Assembly: GCF_004116955.1 (NCBI RefSeq)
Contig: NZ_CP026362.1
Coordinates: 2,451,677-2,515,676, forward strand
Length of the DNA stretch: 64,000 nt
Direction of reading: 5' to 3'
Source of the DNA: Bacillus vallismortis
Lineage (GTDB): Bacteria > Bacillota > Bacilli > Bacillales > Bacillaceae
The position numbers and the translations under genes are program-made. This document shows positions 1 through 8,469 of this stretch, piece by piece. The notes below the pieces were generated by a model. The model ran no database searches. It was given only the letters and a program-made list of their open reading frames with translations, and was not told the DNA's origin. The number at the start of each line of letters is the position of its first letter. Position 1 is the first letter of the stretch.

Positions 1-151
1 TATCGATCAAATGAAACTTGAAATCGCTTCTGAGTTCGGCGTTAACCTTGGAGCGGATACAACTTCCCGCGCTAACGGTTCTGTCGGTGGAGAAATCACT
101 AAGCGTTTAGTCTCTTTTGCTCAGCAGCATATGGGCGGCAGCGAACAATAA
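1..151 (+). CDS. sspB: Small acid-soluble spore protein SspB, 3' part
   Basis: Frame starting at base 2 gives the C-terminal 49 residues of an alpha/beta-type small acid-soluble spore protein. The two family signatures are visible: KLEIASEFG and the [12 protein letters not shown] segment. These proteins coat and protect DNA in the dormant forespore and are degraded at germination. The 5' end lies outside the window. The tail reads HMGGSEQ, unlike the NMGGQQF I remember for strain 168, which is one sign that this is a relative. A hairpin terminator follows directly. Confidence 0.95.
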   Translation, partial: IDQMKLEIASEFGVNLGADTTSRANGSVGGEITKRLVSFAQQHMGGSEQ

Positions 152-170
152 CAACTCAATATCTGGCTAT

Positions 171-200
171 AGAGGGCGCGGTTTCCGCGCTCTCTTTCTA
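171..200 (+). terminator. Terminator after sspB
   Basis: GC-rich stem (AGAGGGCGCGG pairing with CCGCGCTCTCT, one G-U pair) with a three-base loop, followed by a T-rich tail. Confidence 0.85.
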
Positions 201-256
201 TTTGTCACCCTTTTTTCCCGCTTCACATATCCTAGAAAAAAAGGGAGGGAATGAGG

Positions 257-382
257 GTGGCATTCATCGCCTTTGTGAATTGGGAGCTGGTTCAGTTCGT
301 CAGTATATCCATGCTTCATGAATATGTTTCCCATCGTTCTGCCTATATGTACAGGTATTCTTTCCCGCGCTGTTCAAACTGA
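257..382 (+). CDS. yheF: Small protein YheF (41 aa)
   Basis: A 41-codon reading frame starting at [16 protein letters not shown]..., ending SFPRCSN. Length and position between sspB and yheG match YheF of B. subtilis. The start is set by the ribosome binding site AAGGGAGG at 241-248, about 8 nt before GTG 257. The in-frame ATG at 251 lies too close to that site. The N-terminal half is hydrophobic and may contact the membrane. Function is unknown. Too short for most ORF callers. Confidence 0.7.
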   Translation: MAFIAFVNWELVQFVSISMLHEYVSHRSAYMYRYSFPRCSN

Positions 383-420
383 AAGCATCCTTTTATAATG
401 AGGGGCAAGGAGGTTTTTTG

Positions 421-1041
421 ATGAGAATCGCTTTATTAGGAGCCAGCGGGCGCGTCGGACAAGCTTTTTTGAAACAAGCGGCCGCAGATGGACAATTTGA
501 TATGTACGCTCTACTCAGAGCTCAGCAATCTGGGCTTCCCCTTCCAGAAGACCGGCTCGTCATGGGAAATGCGCGCCGCCGGGAAGATGTGGAAAAAGTT
601 GTGAAGGATGCTGAAATCGTGATCAGCTGTCTCGGCACGGATGGTGATGATACCTTGTCTGTAGCGATGGCAAATATAATCGCCATTATGAAAGAACAGC
701 ATATCAAACGGGTGATTACGATCGGTACCGCAGGCATTCTTAATTCCCGATATGAACCGGGAAAGTACCGGTTTGAAACAAGTGAATCAAAACGAAAGCT
801 AACCCGAGCAGCCAAGGAGCATGCAAAAGTATACGAAATGCTAAAAGAATCATCTTTAGACTGGACAATCATCTGCCCCACTTACCTCCCGGACGGAGCA
901 GCAACCGGCGAGTACCGTGTGGAGCGTAACGTTTTGCCGGAGGGCGGCACAAGCATTACGGTCGGCGATACAGCTGATTTTTTATATCATGAGCTCATTA
1001 CAGGCGAGTATGCCGGATATCGTGCCGGACTGGCCTATTAA
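421..1041 (+). CDS. yheG: NAD(P)-binding atypical SDR, YheG
   Basis: 206-residue Rossmann-fold protein of the NmrA/atypical short-chain dehydrogenase type. The nucleotide-binding loop GASGRVG is at residues 7-13, followed by a parallel beta-alpha pattern. I see no Tyr-x3-Lys pair at the usual place, so it may be an NAD(P)H-binding reductase or sensor and not a classical dehydrogenase. ATG 421 is preferred over TTG 418 because AAGGAGG at 407-413 sits 7 nt upstream. It shares a convergent hairpin with bmrD. Substrate unknown. Confidence 0.85.
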   Translation: MRIALLGASGRVGQAFLKQAAADGQFDMYALLRAQQSGLPLPEDRLVMGNARRREDVEKVVKDAEIVISCLGTDGDDTLSVAMANIIAIMKEQHIKRVITIGTAGILNSRYEPGKYRFETSESKRKLTRAAKEHAKVYEMLKESSLDWTIICPTYLPDGAATGEYRVERNVLPEGGTSITVGDTADFLYHELITGEYAGYRAGLAY

Positions 1042-1048
1042 CTACATA

Positions 1049-1080
1049 ACAACCCCAAAACACGATTGTTTTGGGGTTGT
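1049..1080. terminator. Convergent hairpin yheG / bmrD
   Basis: A perfect 13-bp inverted repeat (ACAACCCCAAAAC and its complement) around a 6-nt loop, between two convergent genes. There is no long T-run on either side, so its strength is uncertain. Confidence 0.6.
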
Positions 1081-1085
1081 GAGCA

Positions 1086-3107
1086 TTATGCGATGGAATG
1101 TTTCTTGCCTTTTTGCAGCTCATACATTTGATAGTATTGTCCTTTGACCGCCATTAATTCCTCATGGTTCCCTCTCTCAACAATTTCTCCTTTATCAAGG
1201 ACCAAAATCTGATCTGCGTTTCTGATTGTTGAAAGCCGATGGGCGATGACGAAAGTGGTGCGTCCTTGTTTTACGACATCGAGCGCCTTCTGGATCACGG
1301 CCTCTGTCTCTGTATCAATATGCGCCGTAGCTTCATCTAAGATCAAAATAGCGGGATCAAAGGCCAGAGCTCTTGCGAAAGATATTAATTGCCGCTCTCC
1401 AGAAGATAGCGTGCTCCCTTTTTCAATCACCGGTTCATTGATGCCTTGGGGCAGCTTTTCCAAAAGGCTCTCGGCCCCGACTTGCCGCAGCGCTTTTTTG
1501 ATCTTTTCATCGGTCATGTTTTCATCATCAAGGCTTACGTTAGAACCGATCGTGCCCGAGAATAGGTAAGGGTCCTGAAGGACAATGCCCATGTGGGATC
1601 TGAGTTCCTGTCTTGACATGTTGTAAATGCTTTTTCCATCAATCAGAACATCCCCTTTTTGCGCATCATAAAAACGAAACAAAAGATTCAAAATCGAGCT
1701 TTTTCCTGATCCTGTATGGCCAACGAGCGCTACAGTTTCGCCTTTTTGTGCGGTAAAGGAAATATGTTTTAATACCTCTTCACCGTCATGATATGCAAAT
1801 GACACATTACGAAATTCAACCCGTCCCAGAGCACGCTCCTTTGCAGGCTCACCTGCTTCTTCCGTATTCTTTTCTTCAAGCAGTTCGAAAACACGCCCGG
1901 CGGAAACCCGTGCCAGCTCCAGCTTTGAAAACTGGTTGACGATGCCTGTGATCGGCTGAAATAACCGGTTTAAATAATCAACAAACGCGTACAGCACGCC
2001 GACAGAAACAATTCCAGCCGCATTCAGGCTCGCACCGCCAAAGTGCCAGATCAGACTGACAAACGCAAGGTTTCGGATCACATTGACAAGGTTATGGGAC
2101 ATTAAGGAGTTTAAATTCAGCATCCTGTTTTGAAAATAAAAATGAGATTCATTTAATTTCTCAAATTCTCTCATCGTTTCCTTCTGGTGGCGGAAAGCCT
2201 GAATAATGGTCATGCCTTGAATGGACTCATTCATCTTTGCGTTAATGTCACTGTTGATCGAGCGGATTTTTCGATTGTAATAAGACGCGTATTTTCGGTA
2301 GATAACTGACCACAGACAGATGATCGGCACAATGGCCAGGCACACTAACGCGAGCTTCACATCAAGCAGAAACAAAGCTGCGAATATGCCGACCATATAG
2401 ATTCCGCTTGTCACAAATGTTGACAGCACTGTGACATATAAATCCCTGACGGCTTCCGTATCATTGGTAATCCGCGCAACCACTTTGCCTGCGGGAAGGT
2501 TATCAAAATAGCGTATCGGCATTTTCTGTATATGCGAAAACACGTCCTGCCTCATCCTCTGAATAATCCGATTGGCGCTCATCTGCAGCAAATAATGCTG
2601 TCCGTATTGAAAAAATACAGAAAAGACGAGCAAGCCTCCATAAAGACAGATCAGAACCATCATTCCTCTTATTTCCGGCTGATAGAACTGGAAAACTTCC
2701 TCTTTTGTCAGCTTTTCGGCAGCATATGTCCGGCTCTTGTTTCCGTTTGTGATTGTCAGCTTTCCGTCAGAAACCGTTCTGTTCCCGTCAAAGCTGACAG
2801 CCTGATCAACAAAATAGAACGCCATCCCCACTTGATAAATATGCGCTTCTTTTTCTTGAGAAACAGGTTCCTGCATACGGTCCTCTCTTACATAAGAGGT
2901 GCCGTGAAACTGAACGGCGTTTTTATCTTTTTCCGCAGCTTCATACCAAGTTTTCTCAATACCGAGGATATGATCGTCAATCATTTTTTTGCCGATAAAC
3001 GGCCCAGTCAGTTCTGCTCCTACGGCGACAGCTAGCAAAAAGACGGCTATGATCAGCAATTTCCGATAAAGGAGTGCGTATCTCCATAACGTTTTTCCTG
3101 TTTTCAT
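1086..3107 (-). CDS. bmrD: Multidrug ABC exporter subunit BmrD (YheH)
   Basis: 673-residue fused membrane/ATPase half-transporter. Together with BmrC it forms a heterodimeric drug exporter of the plasma membrane. An N-terminal TM helix is followed by a long extracytoplasmic insert (about residues 45-145), then the remaining helices and the nucleotide-binding domain. Walker A GHTGSGKS lies at 463-470, the signature LSSGE at about 567-571, Walker B ILILDEA with catalytic Glu592, and the H-loop His at 623. Catalytic residues are complete. The gene overlaps the bmrC stop by 4 nt, so translation is probably coupled. Expression depends on the leader attenuator upstream of bmrC. Confidence 0.95.
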   Translation of the reverse strand: MKTGKTLWRYALLYRKLLIIAVFLLAVAVGAELTGPFIGKKMIDDHILGIEKTWYEAAEKDKNAVQFHGTSYVREDRMQEPVSQEKEAHIYQVGMAFYFVDQAVSFDGNRTVSDGKLTITNGNKSRTYAAEKLTKEEVFQFYQPEIRGMMVLICLYGGLLVFSVFFQYGQHYLLQMSANRIIQRMRQDVFSHIQKMPIRYFDNLPAGKVVARITNDTEAVRDLYVTVLSTFVTSGIYMVGIFAALFLLDVKLALVCLAIVPIICLWSVIYRKYASYYNRKIRSINSDINAKMNESIQGMTIIQAFRHQKETMREFEKLNESHFYFQNRMLNLNSLMSHNLVNVIRNLAFVSLIWHFGGASLNAAGIVSVGVLYAFVDYLNRLFQPITGIVNQFSKLELARVSAGRVFELLEEKNTEEAGEPAKERALGRVEFRNVSFAYHDGEEVLKHISFTAQKGETVALVGHTGSGKSSILNLLFRFYDAQKGDVLIDGKSIYNMSRQELRSHMGIVLQDPYLFSGTIGSNVSLDDENMTDEKIKKALRQVGAESLLEKLPQGINEPVIEKGSTLSSGERQLISFARALAFDPAILILDEATAHIDTETEAVIQKALDVVKQGRTTFVIAHRLSTIRNADQILVLDKGEIVERGNHEELMAVKGQYYQMYELQKGKKHSIA

Positions 3108-4861
3108 GCCCCTGCTCCCCCTTCTTCCGCAGTGAACAGCTGCTGTCTTTCATATTGTTCCCGGTACCACCCATTATTGGCCATCAGCTCTTGATGGGTG
3201 CCTCTCTCAGCAATCACGCCGCCGTCCATCACAAGGATCAAGTCAGCATGCTCTACCGCGGATAAACGGTGCGTCAAAATAAATGTTGTTTTTCCTTTGC
3301 GGTTTTCTTTGATATTGCTGATAATCGTCGCCTCTGTTTTGGCATCCACAGCAGAAAGCGAATCATCCAGGATCAAAATCTCCGGATTCGCCATAAGGGC
3401 TCTCGCAATCGAAATTCTTTGTTTCTGCCCGCCGGACAGCGCCACGCCTTTTTCGCCGACCATTGTCTCCAAGCCGGACGGAAGCATGTGCACATCCTTT
3501 TCAAAATGTGCTTCGGCAATGGCTTGCCGAACCTCTTCATCACTCGCATCCTGTTTTCCGTATAGAATATTTTCTTTTACCGTCCGCGAGAACAGCAAAT
3601 GATCCTGCGGCACATATCCAATCCACCCGCGTAGCCGGTCAAGAGGGATCTGCTGAATTGGTATGCCTGAGAACGTGATGCTCCCTTTGCCTGCGGGATA
3701 CTGGCGCAAAAGCTGCTTAATAATCGTCGTTTTTCCGCTCCCGGTTTTCCCGGCAATCCCGACAGTCTGCCCTTTTTGCACCGCAAACGAAACATCTTGA
3801 ATATTGCTGCTTGTTGAGCTTGGATATGTAAAGCTGACATGGCTGAAAACAATATCTCCAGGCTCTTTCAGTTCAGCGGGCTGCTTTGGATCTGTCACGT
3901 CCGGCTCATAAGAAAGAGTTTCATTCACCCTGTCTAATGACGCATTGCCGCGTTGCATCACATTAATGAGTTCACTGATTGCAAACATCGGCCAAATCAT
4001 CATGCCGAGATAAACGTTAAAGGAAACAAGCTCGCCAAGCGTCAGTTCATTCCGAAACACAAGAAACGCTCCATAACCGAGCCCGATCAGATAGCTGACG
4101 CCGACAAGCAGCTTCACTGTCGGCTCAAACAGCGCATCTATAAATGCCACTTTCATATTTTTCTGGTAAACATCAGCGGTCATTTCATGAAACCGGCGGA
4201 CATCGTTTGTTTCCTGCACATACGCGCGAATCACCCGCACGCCTGAAACAGATTCAAGCACCTTGTCATTCAGCGCCCCGAACGCATTTTGGGCCTCCGT
4301 AAACCGCTCATGAATTTTACTTCCGTATAGACTGATGGCAATCGCCATAATAGGAAGCGGGAGAATGGCGGCAAAGGTCAGCTTCCAGCTGATCAGAAAT
4401 CCCATCGTCAAAAAGATCGTCATCATAAACATCGTAGAATCGACTAATGTCAAGATGCCAAACCCCGTCGTTAAACTGACAGCCTGAAGGTCATTTGTCC
4501 CCCGCGCCATCAAATCGCCTGTCCGGTTCTTTTCATAAAACGGCGGAGACATGGCTAGCAGATGCCCCATCAGCTTCGTACGAAGAATTCTCTCCATCAG
4601 ATTCGCTCCGCCAAACAGCTGGTGCATCCAAAAATAAGACATGATATACACGACCGCCGTCAGCACAATAAAGATACCGATATAAAACAGCAGCCCATCC
4701 GCAGTAAACGCCCCAGATTTCATATCATCTATGGCGTTTCCCAAGAGCTTCGGCGGAAACATTTCAATGACATTGACTCCTAATAAGAGCACAATCGCAA
4801 TCGTATAGCGCAGCCAGTATGCTTTAAAAAACCAGCCAAGCTTTTTCAATACTGAGAACAT
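3104..4861 (-). CDS. bmrC: Multidrug ABC exporter subunit BmrC (YheI)
   Basis: 585-residue partner of BmrD: six N-terminal TM helices, then an ATPase domain with Walker A GKTGSGKT and signature LSGGQKQ. Walker B reads ILILDDS, so the catalytic Glu is replaced by Asp500. This makes it the degenerate-site half, as known for the heterodimeric BmrCD exporter. Start ATG 4861 follows AAGGAG; the TTG one codon earlier is less likely. The gene lies about 140 nt after the attenuator hairpin (5001-5036). Confidence 0.95.
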   Translation of the reverse strand: MFSVLKKLGWFFKAYWLRYTIAIVLLLGVNVIEMFPPKLLGNAIDDMKSGAFTADGLLFYIGIFIVLTAVVYIMSYFWMHQLFGGANLMERILRTKLMGHLLAMSPPFYEKNRTGDLMARGTNDLQAVSLTTGFGILTLVDSTMFMMTIFLTMGFLISWKLTFAAILPLPIMAIAISLYGSKIHERFTEAQNAFGALNDKVLESVSGVRVIRAYVQETNDVRRFHEMTADVYQKNMKVAFIDALFEPTVKLLVGVSYLIGLGYGAFLVFRNELTLGELVSFNVYLGMMIWPMFAISELINVMQRGNASLDRVNETLSYEPDVTDPKQPAELKEPGDIVFSHVSFTYPSSTSSNIQDVSFAVQKGQTVGIAGKTGSGKTTIIKQLLRQYPAGKGSITFSGIPIQQIPLDRLRGWIGYVPQDHLLFSRTVKENILYGKQDASDEEVRQAIAEAHFEKDVHMLPSGLETMVGEKGVALSGGQKQRISIARALMANPEILILDDSLSAVDAKTEATIISNIKENRKGKTTFILTHRLSAVEHADLILVMDGGVIAERGTHQELMANNGWYREQYERQQLFTAEEGGAGA

Positions 4862-5000
4862 CAATCCTCATCTCCTTTATCTCATCAGCCGCCTTCTATT
4901 TTTTCCTTGCTTCCTTTTTCGTTCAGTTTGGTACAAGTTGGTCTTGTCTCTGTATTTTTCTTCACATCCCATACACCTGTCCTTCCTTGATTTTGTATAT

Positions 5001-5036
5001 AAAAAAGGCATGAAGCGTCAGCTCCATGCCTTTTTT
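5001..5036 (-). terminator. Attenuator terminator of the bmr leader
   Basis: On the minus strand a stem AAAAAAGGCATG / CATGCCTTTTTT ends in a U-run, between the promoter and bmrC. In B. subtilis bmrCD is induced by antibiotics that block translation, through ribosome-mediated attenuation in this leader (established). The hairpin position fits that mechanism. Confidence 0.8.
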
Positions 5037-5091
5037 AACCAATATGTTATGCACAGCGCTTTTCAGCGCGCGGCTAGACTTAAAAAACCGT

Positions 5092-5163
5092 TCAATCAAA
5101 CAGAACATGGGGTTTGCCGCGCCAATATGAAGCTGTTTTGTAAACACGCAAATTCCTTGGCAT
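5092..5163 (-). CDS. bmrB: Leader peptide BmrB (YheJ), short reading
   Basis: ATG 5163 has an ideal ribosome binding site (AAGGAGGG, 7 nt away) and opens a 23-codon frame, MPRNLRVYKTASYWRGK..., stopping at 5092. The leader-encoded peptide BmrB controls bmrCD by attenuation. I remember the 168 leader ORF as about 53-54 codons, so this version may be shorter or the annotated frame may differ. An overlapping frame from TTG 5168 runs to 4962 (68 aa) and passes through the terminator, but its start lies only about 2 nt from the ribosome binding site. Confidence 0.5.
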   Translation of the reverse strand: MPRNLRVYKTASYWRGKPHVLFD

Positions 5164-5197
5164 AGCAAACCCTCCTTCCATTTTTCGTCTTTTTTTC

Positions 5198-5226
5198 ATC
5201 ATATAAACAAAACCTTTTTTTGTCAA
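5198..5226 (-). promoter_or_regulatory. Sigma-A promoter of bmrB-bmrC-bmrD
   Basis: Minus-strand TTGACA, a 17-bp spacer and TATGAT, about 35 nt before the BmrB ATG. Five of six bases match at -10 and all six at -35. A strong constitutive promoter suits control by attenuation. Confidence 0.85.
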
Positions 5227-5246
5227 TCATTTCTTCATAAGGAAAA

Positions 5247-5272
5247 GGTTAATTGTACTTGGATCCGGGTAT
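5247..5272 (+). promoter_or_regulatory. Sigma-B-type promoter of nhaX
   Basis: GGTTAA, 14-bp spacer, GGGTAT. This agrees with the general stress sigma-B consensus GTTTAA-N12-15-GGGTAT with one mismatch. It ends about 35 nt before the nhaX start. Confidence 0.75.
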
Positions 5273-5306
5273 TGTCTTGTAAGACGTTTTTGAAAGGGTG
5301 AGAATG

Positions 5307-5807
5307 ATGTTTCATGCTGAACGTATTATCGTTGCGTTTGACGGAAGTGAAAACAGTAAGAGGGCGCTTCAGACAGCCATTGACCTTGCTAAAACCGTAA
5401 ATGCCACCATTACCATCGCCCATTCACATGATGTGAAGGACACTCAGACCATCATCGACCCGCCAAGGCCTGAAGCGGGAGCAAGCTATATTGGCGGTGG
5501 CATGACGAATGTTCCTGATCCTCTTATATCAGATGTCGCACCAACTCAGCCAGTCATCTACGAAGACCGTACGGAAGAAGTCATCGCCGAAGCCAGAATG
5601 ATGCTCAATGACCAGCAGGCCGATGGAGATATTGATATAGTAGAAGGCGATGCGGCAGAGTCCATTATTGAGCATGCAAACCGCATTTCCGCCGATTTGA
5701 TCGTAACCGGAAGCAGAGACCAAAACAAGCTGAAAAAGTTATTATTTGGAAGTGTGAGCGAAAAACTTTCAGCGAAATCAGATATACCCGTCCTGATTGT
5801 AAAGTGA
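5307..5807 (+). CDS. nhaX: Universal stress protein family NhaX
   Basis: 166 residues with the UspA fold. The N-terminal strand ERIIVAFDGSENS and the C-terminal nucleotide-loop region VTGSRDQNKLKKLLFGSVS with IPVLIV are typical. Start ATG 5307 is chosen over ATG 5304 from spacing to AAAGGG and from the length of 166 aa remembered for 168. It lies before the Na+/H+ antiporter gene nhaC but is separated from it by a terminator. A sigma-B-type promoter upstream suggests induction by general stress. Function in the cell is not defined. Confidence 0.9.
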   Translation: MFHAERIIVAFDGSENSKRALQTAIDLAKTVNATITIAHSHDVKDTQTIIDPPRPEAGASYIGGGMTNVPDPLISDVAPTQPVIYEDRTEEVIAEARMMLNDQQADGDIDIVEGDAAESIIEHANRISADLIVTGSRDQNKLKKLLFGSVSEKLSAKSDIPVLIVK

Positions 5808-5830
5808 GCACGCCCTGTGCTCACTTTTTT
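5804..5830 (+). terminator. Terminator after nhaX
   Basis: GTGAGCAC / GTGCTCAC stem with a 5-nt loop and a T6 tail. It overlaps the nhaX stop codon. Confidence 0.85.
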
Positions 5831-5871
5831 AAATTCAAAATTGTGAAAAAACATAGATTTTCGTTTTTTTC

Positions 5872-5906
5872 TGTTATAATGCTTTCGTGCCCAAAAGCAC
5901 AAAAGC
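5872..5906 (+). promoter_or_regulatory. Extended -10 promoter and 5' hairpin of nhaC
   Basis: TGTTATAAT (5872-5880) is an extended -10 element with no clear -35. Immediately downstream, GCTTTCGTGC and GCACAAAAGC (5881-5906) form a 10-bp near-perfect inverted repeat at the expected transcript start. This may be an operator or an mRNA 5' hairpin. Confidence 0.4.
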
Positions 5907-5931
5907 ATTAAAGATCATATGGGGTGTTATT

Positions 5932-7293
5932 TTGGATTCTCAAAAAAAGCTGACGTTTCCGTTAGCCGTCGGTTTATTTATATTGATGTTAGGCATTATT
6001 ATTTCTTGCTTGTTTTTGCTTCATATAGAACCGCATATCCCGCTGTTTCTATGTGTTATTACCCTTTCAGCAGCCGGTTTATGGTGCGGGTTCCCTTGGA
6101 AGACCCTAGAAAAAGGAATGGCCGATGGGATCAAGAACGGCGTACAGCCGATTATCGTTCTGGCGCTGATCGGTATCTTAATCGGCGCTTGGATGTACAG
6201 CGGCGCCATACCGTCCGTGACAGTTTATGTCCTGTCCTTTATTGAACCCAGCCATCTTCTTTTGACTGCTTTGTTTTCCTGCATGATCATCAGCACGCTT
6301 GTCGGCTCAAGCCTGACAACTGTGAGCACGATTGGAGTCGCACTGATCGGCGTGGCGAGCGCGGCCGGTGTTCCGCTTGAATGGGTGGCAGGTGCGGTCA
6401 TATGCGGCGCATGCTTCGGTGATAAAATGTCGCCGATGTCGGATACAACCAATTTTGCCGCCGGTATAGGCGAAATACCGATTTTTGAACACATTCGCCA
6501 TATGATGGGCACTACTATTCCGGCTTTGCTTATCACCGTCGTGCTGTTTTACTTTCTCGGTTTATCAGTATCCGCGGACACTGCTTCTACCGATGATATT
6601 CAACATGTCATAACCGGAATCAAGGATGCTGCGAATGTGACGCCATGGGCGCTTCTTTCACCGCTCTTAGTCGTTTTGCTGGCGGTTAAGCGTGTCCCCG
6701 TCATTCCCGTTCTGACTGCCGGAATTATTTCCTCGGGAATGTTAACGGCTATATTTGTCCCTGACAGCAGCATACAAGGGTTTATGACAGCTTTGCAACA
6801 TGGCACGGCGTTCGAAACTGACAATGAGGCTGCCGCTAAAATCATCAACAGAGGCGGACTGCAATCCATGATGGGCTCAGTTTCGCTCATTATCATCGCT
6901 TTTGCACTCGGCGGATTGATGGAGAAAATCGGATTGATTTCCGCGCTGTTGGAGGGTGTCATGAAAGGCATCCGCTCAAAAGGCCAGCTGATTGCGGCAA
7001 CTGTCTGTTCAAGCATCGGCGTCAATTTGGCAACCGGTGAACAATATTTATCGATACTAATACCGGGACAATCATTTAAAACCTTATACGACAAACAAAA
7101 CATCCAGCGAAAATTTCTTTCCAGATCCTTAGAGGACGGCGGGACATTAATGAATCCGTTGATCCCTTGGGGCGTATGCGGAGCCTTTATGGCAAGCGCG
7201 CTTGGCGTTCCCGTCATAGACTATATCCCGTTTGCATTCTTCCTTTATATATCTCCGATGCTCTCAATTCTGGTTGGATTTATTAAAAAATAA
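5932..7293 (+). CDS. nhaC: Na+/H+ antiporter NhaC
   Basis: 453-residue integral membrane antiporter of the NhaC family, exporting Na+ in exchange for protons. About 11-12 hydrophobic segments are visible. Family motifs include CGACFGDKMSPMSDTTNFAAG, near the middle, and the LEDGGTLMNPLIPWG region near the end. The start is TTG 5932, preceded by GGGGTG; this gives the 453 aa remembered for 168. Reading back to 5887 would add 15 residues that overlap the promoter region. It likely helps Na+ and pH homeostasis. Confidence 0.93.
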   Translation: MDSQKKLTFPLAVGLFILMLGIIISCLFLLHIEPHIPLFLCVITLSAAGLWCGFPWKTLEKGMADGIKNGVQPIIVLALIGILIGAWMYSGAIPSVTVYVLSFIEPSHLLLTALFSCMIISTLVGSSLTTVSTIGVALIGVASAAGVPLEWVAGAVICGACFGDKMSPMSDTTNFAAGIGEIPIFEHIRHMMGTTIPALLITVVLFYFLGLSVSADTASTDDIQHVITGIKDAANVTPWALLSPLLVVLLAVKRVPVIPVLTAGIISSGMLTAIFVPDSSIQGFMTALQHGTAFETDNEAAAKIINRGGLQSMMGSVSLIIIAFALGGLMEKIGLISALLEGVMKGIRSKGQLIAATVCSSIGVNLATGEQYLSILIPGQSFKTLYDKQNIQRKFLSRSLEDGGTLMNPLIPWGVCGAFMASALGVPVIDYIPFAFFLYISPMLSILVGFIKK

Positions 7294-7328
7294 AAAGAGC
7301 CCAGCTTGCAAAAAGCGGGCTCTTTTTT
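7292..7328. terminator. Bidirectional terminator nhaC / dat
   Basis: AAAAGAGCCC and GGGCTCTTTT flank a short spacer; A-rich and T-rich ends serve both convergent genes. Confidence 0.85.
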
Positions 7329-7333
7329 ATGCT

Positions 7334-8185
7334 TCATTCCGGAATGATCTCTGCCTGCTGAATGCTTTCTTGAAAAGCAGCCTGAAGCTGTTTTGTCACC
7401 GGTCCGGGTATGCCGCTTCCGACCGATTCTCCATCGAGCGCCACAACCGGAATGATCTCTGCCGTCGTTGATGAAATAAAGATCTCTTCCGCCTGTTTCA
7501 GTTCTTCCTCACTGACAGGCGTCTCATCAAACTTGATGCCGTTCTTTTCAATCAGCCCTAAAATATTCATCCGTGTAATGCCATTAAGAATGAGCCTGTT
7601 AGCCGGATGCGTTCGCACCGTCCCGTTGATAACGGCGTAAACGTTAGAGGATGTACCTTCCGTAACAACACCGTCTCTAATTAAAATGGCCTCAAATGCT
7701 CCCGCTTCATAGGCCTTTTGCTTCGTCATGACATTATACAGTAAATTCAGACTTTTAATGTCACATCTCAGCCAGCGAAGATCCTCATCTGTAATGGCTG
7801 CCACTCCGTATGCCTGTTCTTGCTGGGGTTTTTTCACAGAAAATGTGTAAGCAGTCGTCTGCGGCTCAAGTCCAGCTTCATACTGATGCTTTCGCGGCGC
7901 CACACCTCTTGTCGTCTGAATGTATACCGCTCCCTCACTGACCGCATTCTCCTGTACAAGCTTTTGCAGGTCCCACTCGAGGTCTTCTCTACTAAACGGC
8001 AATGATATTCCAATTTCAGCCGCACTTCTGAAAAAACGCTCAGCATGCTCACGCAAGCCGAACAAAACTCCTTTGTACACCCTGATAACCTCATAGATCC
8101 CATCGCCAAACTGATAACCGCGATCTTCCAAATCGATCGAAGCTTCGCTGCGCCCAACCAGCTGGCCATTGACTAAAACCTTCAT
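7334..8185 (-). CDS. dat: D-alanine aminotransferase Dat (YheM)
   Basis: 283-residue fold-type IV PLP enzyme. It moves the amino group between D-alanine and 2-oxoglutarate (giving pyruvate and D-glutamate), which feeds peptidoglycan precursors. The Schiff-base lysine is Lys144 in DIKSLNLL, and the phosphate-binding segment TEGTSSNVY is present. Length equals the Bacillus enzymes. Start ATG follows AAAGGGAG. Cytoplasmic, monocistronic, ending at the shared hairpin with nhaC. Confidence 0.95.
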   Translation of the reverse strand: MKVLVNGQLVGRSEASIDLEDRGYQFGDGIYEVIRVYKGVLFGLREHAERFFRSAAEIGISLPFSREDLEWDLQKLVQENAVSEGAVYIQTTRGVAPRKHQYEAGLEPQTTAYTFSVKKPQQEQAYGVAAITDEDLRWLRCDIKSLNLLYNVMTKQKAYEAGAFEAILIRDGVVTEGTSSNVYAVINGTVRTHPANRLILNGITRMNILGLIEKNGIKFDETPVSEEELKQAEEIFISSTTAEIIPVVALDGESVGSGIPGPVTKQLQAAFQESIQQAEIIPE

Positions 8186-8469
8186 AAAAGCACTCCCTTT
8201 GCGAGATTTCCCTGGTGTTTTTCAAGCTGCCATTGTCACTTATTCTACCATATTGGATGAGCTGAAAAACAGAAAGATCAAGAGATCTATAGCGGGAAGG
8301 CGTTTAATTTTTCCTTAAAATCTGACATTTCGACAATTTTTCTATGTTCTTTCCATTTTTGTTCCTGTATACTTGATTGGTAATACATAGGTTGTAAACA
8401 TATGGCATCTTTCTAAACTGCCTGTTGTACAGCGATATGTAGAGATTTTATGCCAACGGAGAGATTGTT

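Noticed and set aside
4962-5168. 68-aa minus-strand frame over the bmr leader as the true YheJ
   Set aside because: Its TTG is about 2 nt from the ribosome binding site and the frame runs through the terminator; the ATG frame has ideal spacing. Kept only as an alternative.
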